A program made the position numbers and the translations under genes. Source: an uncultured Pseudomonadota bacterium (GTDB lineage: Bacteria; Myxococcota; UBA796). From it: a DNA stretch of 9,211 nt. The stretch spans positions 1 to 9,211 of the forward strand of contig CAJWHX010000111.1 of NCBI GenBank assembly GCA_913040875.1. The letters are read 5' to 3'. Of this stretch, positions 5,577 to 9,211 are shown piece by piece; the first letter of the stretch is position 1, and each line of letters begins with the position of its first letter. The notes below the pieces were generated by a model that saw only the letters and a list, made by a program, of their open reading frames with translations, made no database searches and was not told the DNA's origin.

Positions 5577-7760
5577 CTAATCCAACTCGTCCCCATCATC
5601 CACAATCAACTGTCCCTTAAACGGACTGGAATTCCGCACGAAGAAAACATTGTCCAATCCCGCAGCAAGCGTGTCGTACCATTCTACAAAAGCATCCGCT
5701 TTATCGGGATCTGGCAATGACATTCCGAGCATCACCAAATCCGCAGTTCTAGAATGGGAGACAATAACCTCATTCAAGCTTTGACTGCGCTGTCGTATCA
5801 AGACTTCACATTGTGCTTGGATTCTGGTTTGCTGACAGATTTGACGCAGTGCATCCTCCCGTTCTTCGAAAAGAGCATCTTCATCCACTACAGTCTTGAG
5901 ATGAATCTTAGCCGTACGCCAATGCTGCGAGAGACTGAGTAAGTGTGCCAACAGCAGCATCAAGTCTCCATTTTGGTAGGTTCCCGACCACCAAACGTCA
6001 ATCCGTTCTCGCTTACCCTCCCATCCTTTGAGACGGGTGAAAACAAGGGACTTTTGCAAAGAATCCATAGCCAGCATCAAAGGAGCCACCTCCAAATCTG
6101 TCGACCAATCCATCATGATGGTATTGGATTGCATTCCGGCGATCCCATTTGCTTGTGCAACAGAGACATAGCCTTGCGTTTTTCGATCCACCACATCGAG
6201 TTCACAGAAGGCATCAATATCTTGGGATTGAAGGAAACTTTCCATTTTCTCAATGGTGTTTTTACGTTCTTCTACAGAGGGTAACGATGTCAAATCACTC
6301 TGTTGAAGCTGAACAACAGTGACAATGCCTCTTCCCACGGTCAAATCATTGGCCGCTTGCACTTTCCAGAGGCTCTCTTCGACACCCTCTGCAAATACAA
6401 GTAGGTTTGGTCGCCAGTTCCGGCTGTGCTCTTCCAACTTTTTGTGTGCTAGCAGCGCCCATCGCGCAATGGCCATCATCAATCCACCTCGCATATCTCC
6501 CCATGTACTAGAGAGGGTCACACGAGAAAGGTAGATGTAAATCCCCAATTCAATCAGAAATGCAGACACAGAAGCCAATGGATTGATCAACATCATCACT
6601 AGACAACAACCGGCTGCAGCCATCAAAGAGTACACCCATGAAATGTGAAATTTCGGACGGAACGACGGATTTCGGACCAAACTCTCTAGGGCTGAGACCA
6701 CATTTATCATGCAATAAGTCGTCAAAAAGAACATCGTCACAACGGTGGCCACCGCATTCAAGTCTCCTAACAGCACCGCCAATAGAGCCACTCCACCGGA
6801 GATGTACATCGCAAACTTGGGTTCTCCATCTTCCAAACGCCCAACACGCTCTGGCAAAATACCATCATCAGCCAAAGCCTGTAAGGTTCTGGGGGCTGAC
6901 AGAATGGACCCAATGGCACTGGATAAAATAGCGGCGAGCAATCCCGGTAAAATCAACATCGGAAACCGTGCCACGTCCATCCAAATGAGTGTGTTGGTCA
7001 GCATCGCATCCACATCTTTATAATGTGCGAGCGCCACAGGAATGATCAAATAGAGAACCATCCCGACAACTACAGCCCCTAAAGTACCGTATGGAATGGC
7101 CTTCTCTGGATCTTCCAAGTCTCCAGAGAGACTGAGTCCTGTCAAAATACCGGTAACTGCTGGAAAGAAGACGGCAAAAACATCCCAAAAACCATTTGCG
7201 TCTGGAGCAGCATAATTGGCTGAAGTAATTGCCAAGCCTGCATCCCAGTTGACCCCGAGCAATAAAGAGACAATCGACAACAGTACCAATCCAAAAATGA
7301 AGACTTGCGAACGCAACACCAATTCTGTCGCTTTCAAAGCAGAGACCGTGACCCCAACGATGAATACCCCCGCCAATAACTGAATCGGAGCCCCTGGAAA
7401 GATCATCGACAATCCTTCTGCGAGAGCGTAACAATACAATGTCAGAGAAATGGACTGAGACAAATAGAGCGGCAATCCAATCGCACCGCCCATTGAAATA
7501 CCGAGCGATCGACTAATAAGGAAGTACGCTCCACCCACTCCTACGCGCTGAGATGTCGCAAGTGAGGATACTGACAACGCCGTAATCAGCGTAATGGCAT
7601 TTGCCAAACCGACAATCGCCATCGTCCCCCAAATACCAGCATTTCCAACCACCCATCCGAATCTGAGGTACATGATGGCACCCAAGATGGTCAGAATGGA
7701 CGGAATGAACACCCCTAGAAGCGTTCCGTACTTTTTCACTTCTTGCTGATCAGCACTCAT
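5577..7760 (-). CDS. SLC12/NKCC-type cation-chloride cotransporter homologue
   Basis: This 727-aa protein belongs to the amino acid-polyamine-organocation superfamily, cation-chloride cotransporter branch. Residues 11-40 (GTLLGVFIPSILTILGAIM, then YLRFGWVVGNAG) match the first helix signature. RVGVGGAYFLISRSLG (72-87), GGAIGLPLYLSQSIS (91-105), FFPAVTGILTGLSLSGDLED (198-217) and SAIGSILSAPRTLQALADDG (281-300) are further family motifs. About 12 membrane helices span residues 12-415. Residues about 450-727 form a soluble cytoplasmic domain, with a universal-stress-protein-like end (VIVSHSRTADLVMLGMSLPD), as is typical of the SLC12 C-terminal domain. The protein presumably moves K+ and/or Na+ with Cl- across the inner membrane, but the ion set cannot be read from the sequence and some prokaryotic relatives may carry amino acids. 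ATG 7760 is 3 nt after the upstream stop, with GGAG at 7769-7772 inside that gene, so translation is coupled. Confidence 0.92.
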   Translation of the reverse strand: MSADQQEVKKYGTLLGVFIPSILTILGAIMYLRFGWVVGNAGIWGTMAIVGLANAITLITALSVSSLATSQRVGVGGAYFLISRSLGISMGGAIGLPLYLSQSISLTLYCYALAEGLSMIFPGAPIQLLAGVFIVGVTVSALKATELVLRSQVFIFGLVLLSIVSLLLGVNWDAGLAITSANYAAPDANGFWDVFAVFFPAVTGILTGLSLSGDLEDPEKAIPYGTLGAVVVGMVLYLIIPVALAHYKDVDAMLTNTLIWMDVARFPMLILPGLLAAILSSAIGSILSAPRTLQALADDGILPERVGRLEDGEPKFAMYISGGVALLAVLLGDLNAVATVVTMFFLTTYCMINVVSALESLVRNPSFRPKFHISWVYSLMAAAGCCLVMMLINPLASVSAFLIELGIYIYLSRVTLSSTWGDMRGGLMMAIARWALLAHKKLEEHSRNWRPNLLVFAEGVEESLWKVQAANDLTVGRGIVTVVQLQQSDLTSLPSVEERKNTIEKMESFLQSQDIDAFCELDVVDRKTQGYVSVAQANGIAGMQSNTIMMDWSTDLEVAPLMLAMDSLQKSLVFTRLKGWEGKRERIDVWWSGTYQNGDLMLLLAHLLSLSQHWRTAKIHLKTVVDEDALFEEREDALRQICQQTRIQAQCEVLIRQRSQSLNEVIVSHSRTADLVMLGMSLPDPDKADAFVEWYDTLAAGLDNVFFVRNSSPFKGQLIVDDGDELD

Positions 7761-7763
7761 GCA

Positions 7764-8429
7764 TTACACTCCGCTGATGGGAGACCAAGACGCATTGCGA
7801 ATAAAGGTCATGTTTAAATACTCTCGTTCAATCAACTTCGCCGTATCTTCAGCTGAACGAAACTCTTCCCACGGAACGCGAATTACAGGAATGGTCTTTC
7901 CAATCGACTCGATGAATACTTCATACTCTTGGTACAGCATCTCAAGATAGTCCATTGTAATTCCGCTCTCTACATCACGCGAACGCATCTGAATCCGCTG
8001 AAACGAAGTCTCGGGCTGAATATCCAAATAAATGATGATGTTGGGTCTGCACATAAAATTAGACATGTGCTTAAATAAAGACAAATAGGTCTGATAGTCT
8101 CTCTCGTCTAACAATCCGAGATTGAGCAACGTCTTTGCAAAGATGGCATCTTCATAAATGGTACGGTCTTGAACAGCACCGCCTCCATTCCAAATGATCT
8201 CTTGATGCTGCTGAAAACGACGATTGAGCAGGTAAATCTGCATAGAGAAGGCATATTTTGCAGTATCTGCATAGAAATCTGCCAAATACTCGTTGTCTTG
8301 CACAGGTTCATAATATACAGGAAGTCCAGTCAGCTCACCCAACGCAGTTGCCAGAGTCGATTTTCCAGCACCAATTAATCCAGCAATACCAATAAACAGA
8401 TCTTGCAATTGCGGTTTTTGTTCACTCAT
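7764..8429 (-). CDS. Deoxynucleoside kinase (dGK/dAK/dCK-type)
   Basis: The 221-aa product phosphorylates deoxynucleosides to monophosphates in the salvage pathway, in the cytoplasm. It shows the deoxynucleoside kinase set: a P-loop GLIGAGKST at 17-25; YEPVQDNEYLADFY (40-53), whose Glu41 is the usual substrate-side acid; Gln64 in SMQIYLLNRRF, corresponding to the base-contacting Gln; DRTIYEDAIFA (88-98), the variant of the DRS/ERS motif with Asp88 and Arg89; IYLDI (133-137); and the LID arginines in MRSRDVESG (148-156). The length is normal for bacterial enzymes. A longer frame from TTG 8462 would add 11 residues, but ATG 8429 has GGAG (8435-8438) 5 nt upstream, and a short lead before the first strand is the usual form, so I chose it. 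The exact base preference (dG, dA or dC) is not readable. It is followed after 3 nt by the SLC12 transporter. Confidence 0.93.
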   Translation of the reverse strand: MSEQKPQLQDLFIGIAGLIGAGKSTLATALGELTGLPVYYEPVQDNEYLADFYADTAKYAFSMQIYLLNRRFQQHQEIIWNGGGAVQDRTIYEDAIFAKTLLNLGLLDERDYQTYLSLFKHMSNFMCRPNIIIYLDIQPETSFQRIQMRSRDVESGITMDYLEMLYQEYEVFIESIGKTIPVIRVPWEEFRSAEDTAKLIEREYLNMTFIRNASWSPISGV

Positions 8430-8434
8430 CTTCT

Positions 8435-8438
8435 CTCC
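8435..8438 (-). promoter_or_regulatory. Shine-Dalgarno deciding the deoxynucleoside kinase start
   Basis: On the minus strand GGAG (in GGAGAGAAG) precedes ATG 8429 by 5 nt. This favours ATG 8429 over the in-frame TTG at 8462. Confidence 0.6.
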
Positions 8439-8471
8439 AAACACTCTGTGGTGGATTATCAATGGTGATCT

Positions 8472-9211
8472 TTATTCTGTTTGAGGGTATTTTTCACCTT
8501 TTAGACTTTGAAGCTGAGAGAGTACTCGGTCTTCAGACAACATCGAGACATCTATCGTCGCTAGTATTCTAGGCTTGTGACGGATTTTATGCTTGGCATA
8601 CAACCGATCGTAATACCCCAACACCTTTGACACCACACCTGATCGATTGTCATTGTACAAGTCTTTCAACGCATCCTTGTAGGCTTCAGGACCCAATCGT
8701 TTACGAATGGCATGTAGCGCTCGCTCAAGTTCTGCAATAGACGCACCGCTATACTCATGGGTCAACCGTTCAATGCGCTGAGAGACGTCTCTCTCTACAT
8801 AGATCCGGTTGGCGTGTTCCATAGTGGACCAGATCGCTTCCGGAATCTGACACGTGCCGATACGCCGACTTTCTGACTCCATCCAAATTGGACTTCTTGG
8901 ACCAATATTCCAGAGTATGACGGCCAGTGTATTCTCAAAGTGACCTTGAGTGGGTGCATTGCATTCACCGATCGCACCAAATGCCGACCCCTTGTGGTGA
9001 GCCAACCCTTCCAAGTCAATCACACTCTCTCCAGACTCTTGAAGGGTGTGCAAATACTCTGTTTTACCGACACCAGTACTCCCTGCCAGCAACAGAAACT
9101 CTCTCGGTTCCTTCAAAGTGTTGGTCACCCACACTCGAAAAGACTTATACCCACCGTCCAGTCGATACACTGTTAAACCAAGTTGAGTCCAAAGCCATGC
9201 CATAGATTGAG
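8472..9211 (-). CDS. mnmH: tRNA 2-selenouridine synthase MnmH/SelU, partial (N-terminal rhodanese part outside window)
   Basis: MnmH replaces sulfur by selenium in 2-thiouridine at the wobble position of certain tRNAs, using selenophosphate. The visible part begins inside the rhodanese domain: residues counted from the Met at 9203 read MAWLWTQLGLTVYRLDGGYK, which in the family directly follows the CxxGG(x)RS active-site loop. A P-loop domain follows with GSTGVGKT (41-48), VIDLEGLAHHKGSAFG (61-76), FEN (89-91), ESESRRIG (109-116) and a W-S-T-M element (125-128), all typical. The end is at TAA 8474-8472. The frame stays open upstream of 9203 through Gln-Ser to the window edge, and family length (about 350-370 aa) implies some 110-130 residues are missing, including the catalytic Cys. 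So 9203 is not the true start. The gene lies 42 nt before the deoxynucleoside kinase and is probably cotranscribed with it. Its presence implies a selenophosphate synthetase (SelD) elsewhere in the genome. Confidence 0.92.
   Translation of the reverse strand, partial: QSMAWLWTQLGLTVYRLDGGYKSFRVWVTNTLKEPREFLLLAGSTGVGKTEYLHTLQESGESVIDLEGLAHHKGSAFGAIGECNAPTQGHFENTLAVILWNIGPRSPIWMESESRRIGTCQIPEAIWSTMEHANRIYVERDVSQRIERLTHEYSGASIAELERALHAIRKRLGPEAYKDALKDLYNDNRSGVVSKVLGYYDRLYAKHKIRHKPRILATIDVSMLSEDRVLSQLQSLKGEKYPQTE

Noticed and set aside
5562..5579. Inverted repeat between the convergent genes as a bidirectional terminator
   Set aside because: The stem is only 5 bp and weak, without a T-run on either strand. 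Much of it arises from the two TAG stop codons facing each other.
7018..7434. 138-aa minus-strand frame inside the SLC12 gene
   Set aside because: Same strand, different frame; its Arg/Ser/Cys/Gly-rich translation is typical of an out-of-frame reading of a membrane protein.
8430..8462. TTG at 8462 as start of the deoxynucleoside kinase
   Set aside because: The extension has no family similarity, and ATG 8429 has a well-placed GGAG.
9201..9203. ATG at 9203 as the start of mnmH
   Set aside because: The frame continues to the window edge, and the visible sequence begins in the middle of the rhodanese domain, so the real start lies beyond the window.

Overview
The window holds nine annotated protein-coding genes (two cut by the window edges) plus one 12-codon mini-ORF, in two convergent, tightly packed blocks with almost no intergenic DNA. 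Base composition is moderate to slightly AT-rich throughout. An OmpA-type peptidoglycan-binding domain joined to thrombospondin type 3 repeats points to a Gram-negative bacterium. Such OmpA/TSP3 proteins are common in Myxococcota-, Bdellovibrionota- and Bacteroidota-like lineages, but nothing here fixes the taxon. I see no phage, insertion sequence, CRISPR or RNA gene.

Left block, + strand, 1-5564. This looks like one operon in which almost every junction overlaps. It contains: the C-terminal end of a multi-pass membrane protein resembling the Bax inhibitor-1-like (PF12811-type) family (8-nt overlap with the next gene); a 472-aa OmpA/TSP3 protein with no possible signal peptide (ATGA overlap); a 212-aa protein of unknown function (GTGA overlap); a 341-aa divergent DUF4407 protein (TAATG overlap); a 12-codon mini-ORF (TAATG overlap); a canonical 439-aa DUF4407 protein (ATGA overlap); and a 295-aa degenerate DUF4407-like protein without the coiled coil. 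The three DUF4407-type proteins align at four positions (N-terminal WxC/A motif, first membrane segment, the PLEL-type motif after the third segment, and the last segment), so they are tandem paralogues that have diverged in their extramembrane parts. Strict coupling suggests one membrane-associated assembly. Its function is not known to me and is the main candidate for an undescribed system.

Right block, - strand, 9211-5577. The order of transcription is mnmH (selU; tRNA 2-selenouridine synthase, missing its N-terminus beyond the window), a deoxynucleoside kinase, and a 727-aa SLC12/NKCC-type cation-chloride cotransporter homologue. Gaps are 42 nt and 3 nt, and Shine-Dalgarno sequences are visible before the last two genes. 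These look like housekeeping genes of unrelated function. The two blocks converge with only 12 nt between their stop codons and no convincing terminator. No stretch longer than 300 bases lacks a gene.
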